64,000 nucleotides of DNA from an uncultured Candidatus Saccharibacteria bacterium (GCA_937981355.1 CALJPD010000010.1:58067-122066); one strand, 5' to 3'; shown: positions 23,625 through 33,019, counted from the stretch's first letter. Translations and numbers: made by a program. Notes: generated from the letters alone by a model not told the origin.

Positions 23625-25688
23625 ATGGGTGTGCAACAAATCAGCCGGTTTTGGCACCGGCGCTTGTGCGAGGCAAGCATGCTCTATGCCGTCATCATCG
23701 TGGCGCTGTGGGCATGGCGACACTTTGGCGGGGTGGATCAATACAACCTCGTGCTTGGCATGCCACTCATTGCCGTTATCTTGGCCGGTATAACAGGGGT
23801 CGTGGCAGCGGTGCTTCACATCTGGCCACCGCAGCAGCGGCTTGGGCAGGCGAGTCTGGTAGTGTATCTCTGCGCCATTGCTACAACAGGCGCGCTCATT
23901 ATTGGCACCGGTGGACTGAGCTCACCCTTTATCGCAGCCTGGCTCTTAGTAGCGGTTTTTGCAATGTTTTTTGGCTGGGTGGGACTGGCGCTCGTCTTGC
24001 TGCTAGTCAATGCCTATCTCAGTTGGGGGGTGCTGGCGGGGCATATTACAAGCACAATGATCCCCAGCGCTATGCTGACGGGCGAGCTACCCATCTTGGT
24101 AGGGTGCTTGCTCTGGGGGCCGGATGATCGCGCTGCCGAGGTCCGCACCACCTCATACCGCGAGCTTGCCGCCACACTAAGCCAGGTAGCAGGCAAGTCG
24201 GATATCGTGCTCAATGCAATTGGTGATGGTGTGATGGCGCTGGACGCAGATGGGATGATTGAACTTATCAATCCAGCAGCCCAACGTCTTGTGGGCTGGG
24301 GTGACGAAGATGCTCTGGGCCTCAGCTACCAATCCGTCCTCAAGCTTATCGACGCCAAAAATGACCCCATTACCAATGATACTGACCCCATCGCCGCCGT
24401 CCTAGCGGACAACCAGCCCCTCACCACCGACCGCCTGCGTCTTGTGACGAGCTCTGGCAAGACACCGATCATCTCACTCGTCATTTCGCCCGTCAGCAGC
24501 GAGCCAGGTAGTGGAGTCATCGTCGTCTTTCGTGACGTGACAAAGGAAAAGGCCGAGGAACGCCAAAAAGCCGAGTTCATTAGCACCGCCAGCCACGAGA
24601 TGCGTACCCCTGTAGCGTCAATCGAGGGCTACCTTGGCCTCACCCTTAACCCCGCCACCGCCACCATCGACCAGCGCGCTCGCGACTTCATTACCAAAGC
24701 CCACCGCTCGGCTGAGCACCTCGGCCGGCTCTTCCAAGACCTGCTAGATGTAAGCAAAGCCGACGATGGCCGCTTGCAGAGCAATCCTGAAGCGATCGAC
24801 CTCATCCCCTTTGTCAGCGACATTGTAGAGGGGCTGCGCCACAAAGCTGAGGACAAAAAGCTCCAGCTTATCTTCAAGCCACGCCCTGGTGCAACTGGCG
24901 GTGAGCATAGCGCTACCTTTACTAGCCGGACGCTTAGCCCTGCCTTTTATGTCTATGTCGACCCAGACCAACTGCGTGAGGTGCTCGATAATCTGGTGGA
25001 GAATGCTATCAAGTACACTCCCAGCGGGCATATAACAGTGGATGTGACTGGTGGTAGTGGGCGCGTGACAATCGCCATTGCCGATACTGGCATTGGCATA
25101 CCAGTAGAAGATCAGTCACACCTCTTCCAAAAGTTCTATCGAGTAGATAATTCGGACACGCGCGAGATTGGCGGCACTGGCCTAGGGCTCTATCTTAGTC
25201 GCCGCCTTACAGAGGTGATGGGTGGCCGCTTGTGGGTGGAGAGTGCTTACCGGCAGGGAAGTACCTTCTTCCTTGAGCTCCCGCGCTTGAGCGAGCACGA
25301 TGCTCAAACCGCCCTCGCTGCCAAAGCCAAGACAGCAGTACAAGTAGCCGAGGCAACCCCGCCTCGCCCAGTGCCAACTTTTGCCACAGCCACACTCCAG
25401 GGCCAAGGCTTTTTGCCGCAGCCAAGCCTAGCTACTCGCGCCCAGCACCCAGCCCAAAAGAACAGCCGCGCAGCTACGCCATCCACAGCAAAAAACGTGC
25501 AATCTACCGCTGTTACCGCTGCCCAAACTACTCCTTCCGCCTCATTAAGTACCACACCGCAACCTACGCCCAGTACATCGCCCACGGCGCACATTATCGC
25601 CACCAGCCAACCCAAGCGCAGCCCTACTCGCGTCCGTGATGTCCTCACCACGCCGCGCTCTGCTGCGCCACCACGGGCAGTGCGGTAA
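23625..25688 (+). CDS. Membrane sensor histidine kinase with PAS domain and disordered C-terminal tail
   Basis: 687 aa. Six hydrophobic segments (about residues 15-165) form an integral membrane sensor with short loops. A PAS domain follows (VLNAIGDGVMALDADGMIELIN), then HisKA with STASHEMRTPVASI, an N box ENAIKYT, DTGIGIP and GGTGLGLYLSRR. After the catalytic domain is a tail of about 100 residues rich in Ala, Thr, Pro and Gln with no fold. AAGGGGGAT precedes the ATG. The receiver at 26622 lies about 0.9 kb downstream and also carries a long disordered tail, so they may be partners, although a convergent gene separates them. Confidence 0.92.
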   Translation: MGVQQISRFWHRRLCEASMLYAVIIVALWAWRHFGGVDQYNLVLGMPLIAVILAGITGVVAAVLHIWPPQQRLGQASLVVYLCAIATTGALIIGTGGLSSPFIAAWLLVAVFAMFFGWVGLALVLLLVNAYLSWGVLAGHITSTMIPSAMLTGELPILVGCLLWGPDDRAAEVRTTSYRELAATLSQVAGKSDIVLNAIGDGVMALDADGMIELINPAAQRLVGWGDEDALGLSYQSVLKLIDAKNDPITNDTDPIAAVLADNQPLTTDRLRLVTSSGKTPIISLVISPVSSEPGSGVIVVFRDVTKEKAEERQKAEFISTASHEMRTPVASIEGYLGLTLNPATATIDQRARDFITKAHRSAEHLGRLFQDLLDVSKADDGRLQSNPEAIDLIPFVSDIVEGLRHKAEDKKLQLIFKPRPGATGGEHSATFTSRTLSPAFYVYVDPDQLREVLDNLVENAIKYTPSGHITVDVTGGSGRVTIAIADTGIGIPVEDQSHLFQKFYRVDNSDTREIGGTGLGLYLSRRLTEVMGGRLWVESAYRQGSTFFLELPRLSEHDAQTALAAKAKTAVQVAEATPPRPVPTFATATLQGQGFLPQPSLATRAQHPAQKNSRAATPSTAKNVQSTAVTAAQTTPSASLSTTPQPTPSTSPTAHIIATSQPKRSPTRVRDVLTTPRSAAPPRAVR

Positions 25689-25715
25689 ACCTCACGCCTA
25701 TCTCGAAATAATTAT

Positions 25716-25750
25716 AGAGGCCGATATTTTCCACAATACTGGCCTCTTTT
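25716..25750 (+). terminator. Terminator of the PAS histidine kinase gene
   Basis: AGAGGCC (25716-25722)/GGCCTCT (25741-25747) with an 18-nt loop and a short T-run. Confidence 0.75.
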
Positions 25751-25850
25751 ATATTAAAACCTGCTACTAGTACCCCTCCTGTAGCAAAAAGCGAGAAGGG
25801 GAGTGAACCCTACCAAATACTGGGAGGTAAAGCTCTCGTCCATCACACGC

Positions 25851-26309
25851 TTATGGCTGAGCCTTCTTGCGTGAAGATCTGTGCGCTCGCTCATTGAGCA
25901 GATATAGCGTGATAGAGCTAAGAGCCGTCGCCTCAGTACCACGCGCTACCCCGTGCATGACCGTCTCTTCCATCTGGCGACCTTCAAGCGCAAGACTATC
26001 CGAAAAATTTGCTGCGGCAATATCCTCATCCGTCGTCATCACGTGCTCAGCGACTGGGTTGAGCAGGTTACCCACCGGCTCCATATTGCCACTGTCATGA
26101 TAGAGACTAATACCTGTTGCAGCTGTCAGCGTGGCGCCAATGGTGGCCAGCATCCCTAGTGCCCGCGCTGCTTTCTCACGCCGTGAGGATCGCTCGGGCG
26201 ATTGCAATTTTTCTGCAAAACGCGTGACCCAGCTTGGCTTCTCACTTTTGTGCCGTGCTCGGTGCTTATATGAAGCTCCGGCATGTCGCATTTGTGATGT
26301 TGTTGTCAT
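25851..26309 (-). CDS. Hypothetical protein with one possible membrane helix
   Basis: 152 aa. AGAGGAAGATG precedes the ATG and a TATTAT lies further upstream. The N-terminus is strongly basic (about residues 8-47). A moderately hydrophobic segment follows (ARALGMLATIGATLTAATGISL, about 44-65), then an acidic middle (TTDEDIAAANFSDSLALEGRQ) and a basic C-terminus (RAHRSSRKKAQP). Probably anchored at the membrane with a small outside or peripheral domain. No family recognised. Confidence 0.55.
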   Translation of the reverse strand: MTTTSQMRHAGASYKHRARHKSEKPSWVTRFAEKLQSPERSSRREKAARALGMLATIGATLTAATGISLYHDSGNMEPVGNLLNPVAEHVMTTDEDIAAANFSDSLALEGRQMEETVMHGVARGTEATALSSITLYLLNERAHRSSRKKAQP

Positions 26310-26621
26310 AGTTCATCTTCCTCTGTTAGAGACAATATAATACCACGGCATGGATTTATAGTCAATAGTTACGTATCTGCACCCAAAACCTCCAAACCTC
26401 TCATACTTATAGCTAGACTCACAGTGCCCATGCCGAAGATATTCACAGAGCGCTCCCGCTTCCTGCATCGCTGGCCTTCAGATACGTTTTTCCAATCTCT
26501 CTATGCAAATCCAATTGTGCGCCCACACCGCTACTGAGGCGGCTCTTTTTATCACTTTCTCTCAAAAAAACCACAAGCACTATGGTATTTTTGCCGACAA
26601 TTGCGTACAATAGAGGGTGAT

Positions 26622-28193
26622 ATGACAAAGGTTAAGATTCTGCTTGTCGAAGACGACAAAAGCCTGCGCGAAATATACGGAGTACGCCTGTTGGCCGAGG
26701 GGTATGACATCGTGTCGGCCGGCGATGGGGAAGAAGCACTCGCCATGGCTATCAAAGAACGTCCGCAGCTCATCATCAGCGATGTGATGATGCCCAAGAT
26801 TAGTGGCTTCGACATGCTCGATATCTTGCGCAGCACCACCGAGACGCGCGGCATCAAGGTGATTATCATGACGGCACTCTCTAGCCAAGACCAGCGCATG
26901 CGCGGCGAGGCACTGGGGGCAGACCGCTACCTCGTCAAATCGCAGGTTGGTATTGAAGATGTGGTGCGCGCCGTACACGACGTCCTTGGCGATACAGGGG
27001 TGAGCCACCGGCCAGCAGCACATACCACTCCTGAACCTCAGCCAAGCACACCAGCCAACCCAGTGCCACTAGCCAGTCAGCCCCAGCCTACCACACTGCC
27101 ACAACCCACAGCGCCATTCTCTACACCACGGCCGGCCAGCCTGGGTGAGCGAGTGATCCACCCGCTACAGTCTTCTATGCCGAGGCCAGATTATGCCAGC
27201 CTGATAGATGACGAACTCGATGCCGCCAATGGTACTTCACAGCCCACAGCGCCGCAGCCGCCAGCCGAGCCCACCACGCCACAGCCATTCACCCTGCCAC
27301 CAGCCGAAGAGGCACCAGAGGCCGAGATCGTCACGCATCACGATGAGCACCCAGCCCCTGCTAGTAGCGCACCAAGCCCAGCCGAAGCTCCGCACCCACA
27401 CACACCGCCAGCCAGCGATGCGCCCACCGCTCAGCCACCGCTCATCAACGATATTATTGCGCCGCACAGCACAGCGCCATCAGGTATTCCAGATGTGCAC
27501 CACCACATTGTGGCGAGCCAGCCTGCTCACTACACCCACACTCCAGCCGACGACGAAGCCGAGCTAGCCGAAGCTCTCCGCACAAGCACGCAGCAGGCCG
27601 ATGATGAGGCAGACACCGATGCAGCTGCCTACCAGCCAAGCCAAAACCAGCTCGTGACGGACGCCGTAGCCAACCTCACCGAGCAGATGGATACCATTCC
27701 TACTCCAGCTCCGGTCGAACCACTAGCGCCAGCCACCACAGCATACGACGCACCAGTGCCAAACCATCCAGCACCAGCAGCCTCAGCGCAGCCACCAGCT
27801 ACTCACCACGAGGATCACGAGGATTCACCAGCTCATCCTGCTACTGATAGTGCAGCCATTGCGCCGCACAGCCCACAGGCCATTACTGCAGACCCGTCTG
27901 ATGCACTAGCCGCGGCGTTGCTTCAGGGCAGTGCAGCCGCTCATCCGTCGGTCTCCCCAGTCGATCATCCACTCTACGATGCCATCCGCCCAGCTCCCGT
28001 CGCTGCAGCGCATTCTGCTCCAGCACAGCCCGTCAACGCCGCAGCAGGGCAATCATCAACCACTCATCATGCGGCATCAGCGCCTCAGCCAGGAGCCGCA
28101 CCTTCGCGCCCAGCACCAGCCATACAGCACAGCCACGACGACCTCAGTTTCGAAGAGACTGAGCGGGTAGCACCATCAGCTACGTCGCACTAA
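26622..28193 (+). CDS. Response regulator receiver with about 400-residue disordered C-terminal tail
   Basis: 523 aa from the ATG at 26622; TACAAT lies just upstream and the in-frame 26601 start is unsupported. Residues 1-122 are a receiver domain: Asp11/Asp12, phosphoacceptor Asp54 (LIISDVMMP), IIMTA and YLVKSQ. Everything after is low complexity, dominated by Pro, Ala, Thr, Gln, His and Ser with scattered acidic blocks, and no DNA-binding output is visible. Possible role: scaffold or phase-separating hub under phosphorylation control (inference). It parallels the disordered tail of the kinase at 23625. Confidence 0.88.
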   Translation: MTKVKILLVEDDKSLREIYGVRLLAEGYDIVSAGDGEEALAMAIKERPQLIISDVMMPKISGFDMLDILRSTTETRGIKVIIMTALSSQDQRMRGEALGADRYLVKSQVGIEDVVRAVHDVLGDTGVSHRPAAHTTPEPQPSTPANPVPLASQPQPTTLPQPTAPFSTPRPASLGERVIHPLQSSMPRPDYASLIDDELDAANGTSQPTAPQPPAEPTTPQPFTLPPAEEAPEAEIVTHHDEHPAPASSAPSPAEAPHPHTPPASDAPTAQPPLINDIIAPHSTAPSGIPDVHHHIVASQPAHYTHTPADDEAELAEALRTSTQQADDEADTDAAAYQPSQNQLVTDAVANLTEQMDTIPTPAPVEPLAPATTAYDAPVPNHPAPAASAQPPATHHEDHEDSPAHPATDSAAIAPHSPQAITADPSDALAAALLQGSAAAHPSVSPVDHPLYDAIRPAPVAAAHSAPAQPVNAAAGQSSTTHHAASAPQPGAAPSRPAPAIQHSHDDLSFEETERVAPSATSH

Positions 28194-28244
28194 AAAGCAT
28201 ATCCATATCGCTCCACACGTGCTATACTAGATAATCATCATTGC

Positions 28245-28511
28245 ATGGAGCCCGTTATGCACGATCGATCACCATCCGACTACCCATCCCATGAACAACC
28301 TACCGATGACCCCGTCACTGGCTCTGCTGCGCAATGCGGCGACCCACTACAGGCCGATAGCCGCCAACATCCATCGCTTGAGTACCCACTGGTTGTGCCA
28401 GAGGTCAAGCATAGCCTGCTCTTCACGCGCATTCGTGCTATTGGCAAGGCCGCTCTCCGTATTGTCTCGGCGGTTACTCGGCCGTGGTCGCGTCATACCC
28501 ATCGGCATTAA
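28245..28511 (+). CDS. Small hypothetical protein
   Basis: 88 aa. A TATACT occurs about 16 nt before the ATG; an in-frame ATG at 28257 is an alternative start. The first half is acidic and polar (SPSDYPSHEQPTDDPVTG), the second half basic with an amphipathic stretch (FTRIRAIGKAALRIVSAVTR) that could bind membrane or nucleic acid. No family is recognised. It lies between the response regulator and a pseudouridine synthase gene. Confidence 0.45.
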   Translation: MEPVMHDRSPSDYPSHEQPTDDPVTGSAAQCGDPLQADSRQHPSLEYPLVVPEVKHSLLFTRIRAIGKAALRIVSAVTRPWSRHTHRH

Positions 28512-28576
28512 TTGAGAGAGTTAGCGGCGCAGAGCCGAGCCTTCGGCCAGCACGTCCTGGGTGATATAATAGAGGC

Positions 28577-29260
28577 ATGTCGACTACTCGCCTCAACAAA
28601 CACATTGCACTTGTGCTGGGCCTGTCGCGCCGCCAAGCGGATGACCTGATCGCCGCTGGAGATGTCGTGGTTGACGGCGAGGTAGCTGTGCTGGGCGCTC
28701 GCCTCCAGCCAAGTAGCCATGTGACGGTACAGGGCACGCCACTACCCGAGCAGGTTGCTTACCGTACTATTATGCTCAACAAGCCTGTGGGTTACGTCTG
28801 CTCGCGCAAACAACAGGGGTCACAGCCGACCATCTATAGCCTTTTGCCGCCAGAATTGCACACGCTCAAGCCCGTTGGCCGGCTCGATGCCGATAGCTCC
28901 GGCCTGCTCTTGCTCAGCAACAACGGCGACTTTGCTTACCGCATGACCCATCCGCAGTTTGCCAAGGTCAAAGAATACCGCGTCCGGCTCGACCACCCAC
29001 TCGAACCTCTCCACCAGCAGATGATCAGCGACTACGGCATCCAGCTGGCCGATGGCACCAGCCGGCTCATCCTCACTCGTCTTCGGCCCGATAGCCGCAC
29101 CGAGTGGCACATTAGCATGAGTGAAGGCCGCAACCGCCAGATCCGCCGTACCTTCGCTGCCCTAGGCTACACCGTGGTGCGCTTGCACCGCACGCACTTT
29201 GGTAGCTATAGCCTAGGCAAATTACCGCGAGGTAAGTGGGAAGACGTCGCTGCGCAATAG
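28577..29260 (+). CDS. RsuA/RluB-family rRNA pseudouridine synthase
   Basis: 227 aa. An N-terminal S4 domain (RLNKHIALVLGLSRRQADDLI) is followed by the catalytic domain: MLNKPVGYVCSR, the active-site Asp in PVGRLDADSSGLLLLSNNGD, KEYRV and GRNRQIRRTFAALGY. This fits RsuA/RluB/RluE/RluF enzymes that modify rRNA; the exact target uridine cannot be told. TATAAT (28565-28570) is 6 nt before the ATG, so initiation is probably leaderless. Confidence 0.93.
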   Translation: MSTTRLNKHIALVLGLSRRQADDLIAAGDVVVDGEVAVLGARLQPSSHVTVQGTPLPEQVAYRTIMLNKPVGYVCSRKQQGSQPTIYSLLPPELHTLKPVGRLDADSSGLLLLSNNGDFAYRMTHPQFAKVKEYRVRLDHPLEPLHQQMISDYGIQLADGTSRLILTRLRPDSRTEWHISMSEGRNRQIRRTFAALGYTVVRLHRTHFGSYSLGKLPRGKWEDVAAQ

Positions 29261-29310
29261 AGTAGCACCTTCTTGCACTCTCAGCAAAAAATAATATACA
29301 ATAGCAATAT

Positions 29311-29745
29311 ATGTGTATGCCTATTCTTAAAGACCCAACCCCACGGTACAGGCTCCGTTATGTGACGGATGACACCGTCACCTGGCTGCTTAGTCCACTC
29401 CACGAGCGCACGCTCTGTTTCGACCCCAAGGATGATCACTTCTGGAGCGAGACACCCACCCCGCCGCGCATGATACCTTTTGGTGATCACGCCCGCTATG
29501 GTCTCGACCTTTACGCCTTAGCTATCGAGATTATCATTATCGCTGCCTGTGTTGGCGCGTGGTGGCTGGTCTGGCGGCCATGGCACAAGAAAAAAGACAA
29601 AGATGCTCAAGACGCTCCAGAGAAAAAGCGGCCTCTCCCGCTGTGGCTCTATGTTGTGAGCTTAGCTATTCTCATCATTGGCATTGCATTTTTGCTCACC
29701 GTTATTATCTTTACCGTGCGTCGCTATATCATTCTCAATAGCTAA
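29311..29745 (+). CDS. Two-helix membrane protein, unknown function
   Basis: 144 aa. A polar N-terminal part of about 65 residues (PRYRLRYVTDDTVTWLL) is followed by a hydrophobic segment (ALAIEIIIIAACVGAWWLVW), a Lys/Asp-rich linker (HKKKDKDAQDAPEKKRP) and a second helix near the C-terminus. No family is recognised. It is convergent with the metallopeptidase gene ending at 29753. There is no clear ribosome site; an ATG 6 nt downstream of the first is also possible. Confidence 0.6.
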   Translation: MCMPILKDPTPRYRLRYVTDDTVTWLLSPLHERTLCFDPKDDHFWSETPTPPRMIPFGDHARYGLDLYALAIEIIIIAACVGAWWLVWRPWHKKKDKDAQDAPEKKRPLPLWLYVVSLAILIIGIAFLLTVIIFTVRRYIILNS

Positions 29746-29752
29746 CCTCTAC

Positions 29753-30652
29753 TCATCGTGGCCCCATCCGCCAAAGGACGCCAGCCGCGCCAAGTGCCTG
29801 GATGATAGTGGGGTTTTTGTCAAAGGGCTGTTCTGGGCGGTTGATGCGTGCCCGAATCGTCTCGATCTGCTGCACAGCCGATAAGTCACGGCACGGTGGT
29901 ATATTATGCTGACGCAGGAACCGTGCTTGTAATGTGTACGCCTTGAGCTCAGAAGAGAACAGTGCATATGGTGGCTCACCCCAGGGTGTACAAGGAGCGG
30001 TAATGGCGTCATTAGCGTGACTTAACTCATGGAGGAGTACACCGGCTGTGATGATGCGCGCTCTCTCGCTATCATCATGGAGAGGTAGTCTGGTCTGATT
30101 CATCACAATATTCGGCCGAGCATGCATGGGAGTGCGCCCAACCCGCCCCATATCAACAATGCATGCAGCATACGTGCCACGTATTCTGATTAGTGCCGCC
30201 TGGGCCGACATGTGTGGTGCGGCAAGAATTCGGCTTGGCGCATAGTACCACTTGGCCGCGCCAAGCCGCCACGGGGCATCATGCGCTACGCCAGCCTGCT
30301 GCCGCTGCAGCGGCATAGGGTCGGTCATATCCGTCCAGACATCGCGCGTCTCTGGCGCAATTGCAAGAGGAATGATGTCACGCTGATGCCAACTATCAAG
30401 CGATTGCACCTGGTGATCACGCTGGAAGAGGCGCGGCTCTGCACCATCATGGTCATCGAGTTCTCGCTGCGTGGCACCTGTGCGAACATCGGCAACCGTC
30501 AGCATCGCCGCCCTGTGCTGAAGCGCTGCCGCCGAGACGCTCAGCGCACCCAGGCTGTCAATCAGCTGTGGCTGACCCAAGCTCTCATCCAAATATTCTA
30601 TCGACTGGCGCAATAGGGTAGTATAGGCTGGCTGTGGTATCTCATTGGTCAT
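29753..30652 (-). CDS. HExxH metallopeptidase-like protein (paralogue of 19016-19858)
   Basis: 299 aa. AAGGAAGTG precedes the ATG. The motif GVLLHELSHANDA (first His about residue 208) is followed by SSELKAYTLQARFL; the Glu there is a plausible third zinc ligand. The C-terminus (RARINRPE ... TIIQALGAAGV) matches the paralogue. No signal peptide or membrane helix. HELxHAxD with a downstream Glu helix is reminiscent of gluzincin or M91-like effector peptidases, but membership is not established. Unlike the paralogue its start is intact. Possible role: intracellular protease or an effector exported by a non-Sec route. Confidence 0.7.
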   Translation of the reverse strand: MTNEIPQPAYTTLLRQSIEYLDESLGQPQLIDSLGALSVSAAALQHRAAMLTVADVRTGATQRELDDHDGAEPRLFQRDHQVQSLDSWHQRDIIPLAIAPETRDVWTDMTDPMPLQRQQAGVAHDAPWRLGAAKWYYAPSRILAAPHMSAQAALIRIRGTYAACIVDMGRVGRTPMHARPNIVMNQTRLPLHDDSERARIITAGVLLHELSHANDAITAPCTPWGEPPYALFSSELKAYTLQARFLRQHNIPPCRDLSAVQQIETIRARINRPEQPFDKNPTIIQALGAAGVLWRMGPR

Positions 30653-30783
30653 TACGCACTTCCTTATATTTCAGTCTTTATCAATGAGAGTGAGCCCGTT
30701 GCCGCACTCGTTCTTTTATTGTACAAGAGGGGAGAGGGCGCTGCAAATCCGCTCGCGCGCTTTCATGATATAATGAGAGCATT

Positions 30784-32193
30784 ATGGCTACCAAACTTCC
30801 TACCGTTGCAATCATCGGGCGTGCCAATGCCGGCAAGAGCTCGCTGTTTAATCGTATGATGCGCTCGCAGCAGGCTATCGTGGCGCGCGAGGCCGGCACG
30901 ACGCGCGATCGGGTGGTGGGTAAGGCAGCCTACCATGGGCATGAGTTTTGGCTCGTCGACACCGCTGGCCTTAAGCCAGCCGAAGACGAGTTTGAGGCAA
31001 GTATTCAAGAGCAAATCACCGATGCATCCGACGCAGCCGATGTCATTCTCGTCGTGGTGGATAGCACCGAATACCCCAGTGACGAAGACCGGCGTGTCGC
31101 CAAGACCGCCCTCAAGAGTCGCAAACCCGTCATTCTCATTGCCAACAAAACCGACCTGCGGGGCAGCTTGCCCACCAGTGAATTCCTCCGCCTTGGCATC
31201 AAGAGTATCATTCGCACCAGTGCCGAGCACAACAGTGGCATTAGCGATGCGCTGGATGAGATCTGCCAGCACATCCCAGAGAAGCGCCAAGCCGAGCCGA
31301 GCGATGTACTCAAGATCGCTTTGATCGGCCGGCCCAATGTCGGCAAATCCAGCCTCTTCAATACCTTAGCGGGCAAGCAGCAAGCCATCGTGGCCGGGGT
31401 GGCGGGCACCACGCGCGATGTCAATCGCATCCGCTTGCGCTACCAGGGGCAAACCATCGAGCTGATCGACACCGCTGGTATTCGCCGCCAAGGCAAGCAA
31501 GAGGTGGGCATCGAGAAGTTCAGCGTCTTGCGCACCCTGGCTGCCATCGAGGAGGCCGATATTTGCTTCCTCCTGATGGACGTGAATGAGCTCAACACCG
31601 CTCTCGACCAACGGCTTGCTGGCATCATTGCCGAGGCAGGCAAGGGCATGGCCATCGTCGTGAGCAAATGGGACGCTGTGGAGGGCAAAGATGCCTACAC
31701 GCGCGATGCACTCGCCCCGCAGATCTCCGCCCAGTTCGACTTCACACCGTGGGCACCACTCATCTTCACCAGTGCCGTTACGGGCCAGAATGTGACAAAA
31801 TTATTCGACCTCGCTCTTGGCATCGCTGCTCATCGCCAGCAAAAGACCACCACGCGCACCCTCAACGACCTCCTGCAGCGCTCTGTGCAGAAGCACCCAC
31901 CAGCTGGCCTCAAGAATACCCACCCCAAGCTGCGCTACATCGTCCAGACAGACACCAACCCACCGTGGTTTGTCATCTACGGCAGCAACCTCAAGTTCGT
32001 CCACTGGAGCTACAAGCGCTACCTCGAGCGGCGCATCCGCGACACCTACGACTACACCGGCACCCCCATCAAACTCTCCTTCCGCGACGAGAAGCAACTC
32101 AAAGCCAACCGCGAGCGCGTTAAGCGTGGTCTCGAACCTGTTACCAAAGCATATAAGCAAGCCAAAGACGCCGGAAGATCCACCAAGCGATAA
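30784..32193 (+). CDS. der: GTPase Der (EngA)
   Basis: 469 aa with two tandem G domains and a C-terminal KH-like domain, the hallmark of Der. First P-loop GRANAGKSS (residues 10-18) with DTAGL and NKTD; second P-loop GRPNVGKSS (about 179-187) with DTAGI and SKWD. It acts in 50S ribosome assembly. TATAAT lies 9 nt before the ATG without a Shine-Dalgarno. The protein ends in a basic tail (KQAKDAGRSTKR). Confidence 0.96.
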   Translation: MATKLPTVAIIGRANAGKSSLFNRMMRSQQAIVAREAGTTRDRVVGKAAYHGHEFWLVDTAGLKPAEDEFEASIQEQITDASDAADVILVVVDSTEYPSDEDRRVAKTALKSRKPVILIANKTDLRGSLPTSEFLRLGIKSIIRTSAEHNSGISDALDEICQHIPEKRQAEPSDVLKIALIGRPNVGKSSLFNTLAGKQQAIVAGVAGTTRDVNRIRLRYQGQTIELIDTAGIRRQGKQEVGIEKFSVLRTLAAIEEADICFLLMDVNELNTALDQRLAGIIAEAGKGMAIVVSKWDAVEGKDAYTRDALAPQISAQFDFTPWAPLIFTSAVTGQNVTKLFDLALGIAAHRQQKTTTRTLNDLLQRSVQKHPPAGLKNTHPKLRYIVQTDTNPPWFVIYGSNLKFVHWSYKRYLERRIRDTYDYTGTPIKLSFRDEKQLKANRERVKRGLEPVTKAYKQAKDAGRSTKR

Positions 32194-32241
32194 TTATAAG
32201 CCTACAAGCGTGTACTACGAACTACTACATACAGAAAGAAG

Positions 32242-32270
32242 TTGACGGCGTGATCAATTATTGATATATA
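32242..32270 (+). promoter_or_regulatory. Shared-type promoter, copy C
   Basis: TTGACG (32242-32247), 17-nt spacer ending TTATTGA, TATATA (32265-32270), then TATTAGCTTTTG. The most divergent spacer of the four, but the TATTGA and TAGCTTTTG blocks are kept. Confidence 0.85.
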
Positions 32271-32499
32271 TATTAGCTTTTGTTGACAAACCTATCGTGT
32301 TTGGCCAAAAGTGTTTTTTGACAAGCAGGAGAATAGCTAGCAAGGTGAGATTCTCTGGTGTTAGTGTCTGAGCCAATGGCAATACAGGCAAAGATAGCGC
32401 CAGATAACCTCATCTTGCTGGCCGTCATCCGGACGTCCGAGCAGTGTTTTCTCGAGAGGAGACACGGGCACTCCGCCTGGATGAGGAGAAAGAAGTGTC
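32271..32499 (+). other. Long leader of unit C
   Basis: About 230 nt between promoter C and the ORF at 32500 with several short hairpins (CAAAC/TGTTTG near 32287, TCCGGACGTCCG near 32430, a TCTCGAGA dyad near 32452). No better ORF is present. Confidence 0.5.
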
Positions 32500-32751
32500 A
32501 TGGGCACATATTACAACCCCGGTGTTAGTGTAAGCCAAGGACGCGTCGGGCGTAAGCTCAACACGTTCATGTACGACGCTGCTATCGGTGCTCTCCGCCC
32601 AGGAGAACACCTATACGCCTGTATTGAGCTCGCAACACACACTGTAGCAGTGTGTGTTGATGAATTCACTGAGTTCAGACAAATGTCTGAACTCCTCTGC
32701 TCATACACATTGCATGCCCTGAGCGAGTTCGAACATGCTCGCTCAGTATAG
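32500..32751 (+). CDS. 83-codon ORF dense in perfect RNA hairpins
   Basis: The ATG at 32500 follows ATGAGGAGAAAG. The translated protein (MGTYYNPGVSVSQGRVGRKL ...) matches no known family. Within the ORF are two perfect 11-bp inverted repeats: 32634-32644 with 32648-32658, and 32671-32681 with 32684-32694; a 7-bp pair GAGCGAG/CTCGCTC follows near 32720-32745. Such density is unusual for coding DNA, so the transcript may act as a structured RNA, with or without translation. It belongs to the promoter-C unit and ends in another hairpin. Confidence 0.5.
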   Translation: MGTYYNPGVSVSQGRVGRKLNTFMYDAAIGALRPGEHLYACIELATHTVAVCVDEFTEFRQMSELLCSYTLHALSEFEHARSV

Positions 32752-32756
32752 ACTCC

Positions 32757-32826
32757 GAGCTGACAAGCCGCCAGAATTATCAGCGGCTACTCTGCTGCGC
32801 ATATTCTTCTGCTTGTCAGTTCGCTC
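32757..32826 (+). other. 3' hairpin of unit C
   Basis: GAGC-TGACAAGC (32757-32768) pairs with GCTTGTCA-GTT-CGCTC (32811-32826), with an inner GCCGCC/GGCGGC-like pairing. No T-run follows directly. Confidence 0.6.
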
Positions 32827-33019
32827 TATAGACCCACTATACTGATGGGTCAAAAAGATAAAAGCGAATAAATTCTATCTCGAAATTATCCATAAAGCAC
32901 TCCACTAGCAGCCAGCGCCAAGAAAGTGGCAGCCTCTATCGCTAAGCACACCAAGCCACAGGCATAATACGACACAGGGAAATAAGAGGTTTTCTCACTC
33001 AAGCTGGCAATTAATCACC

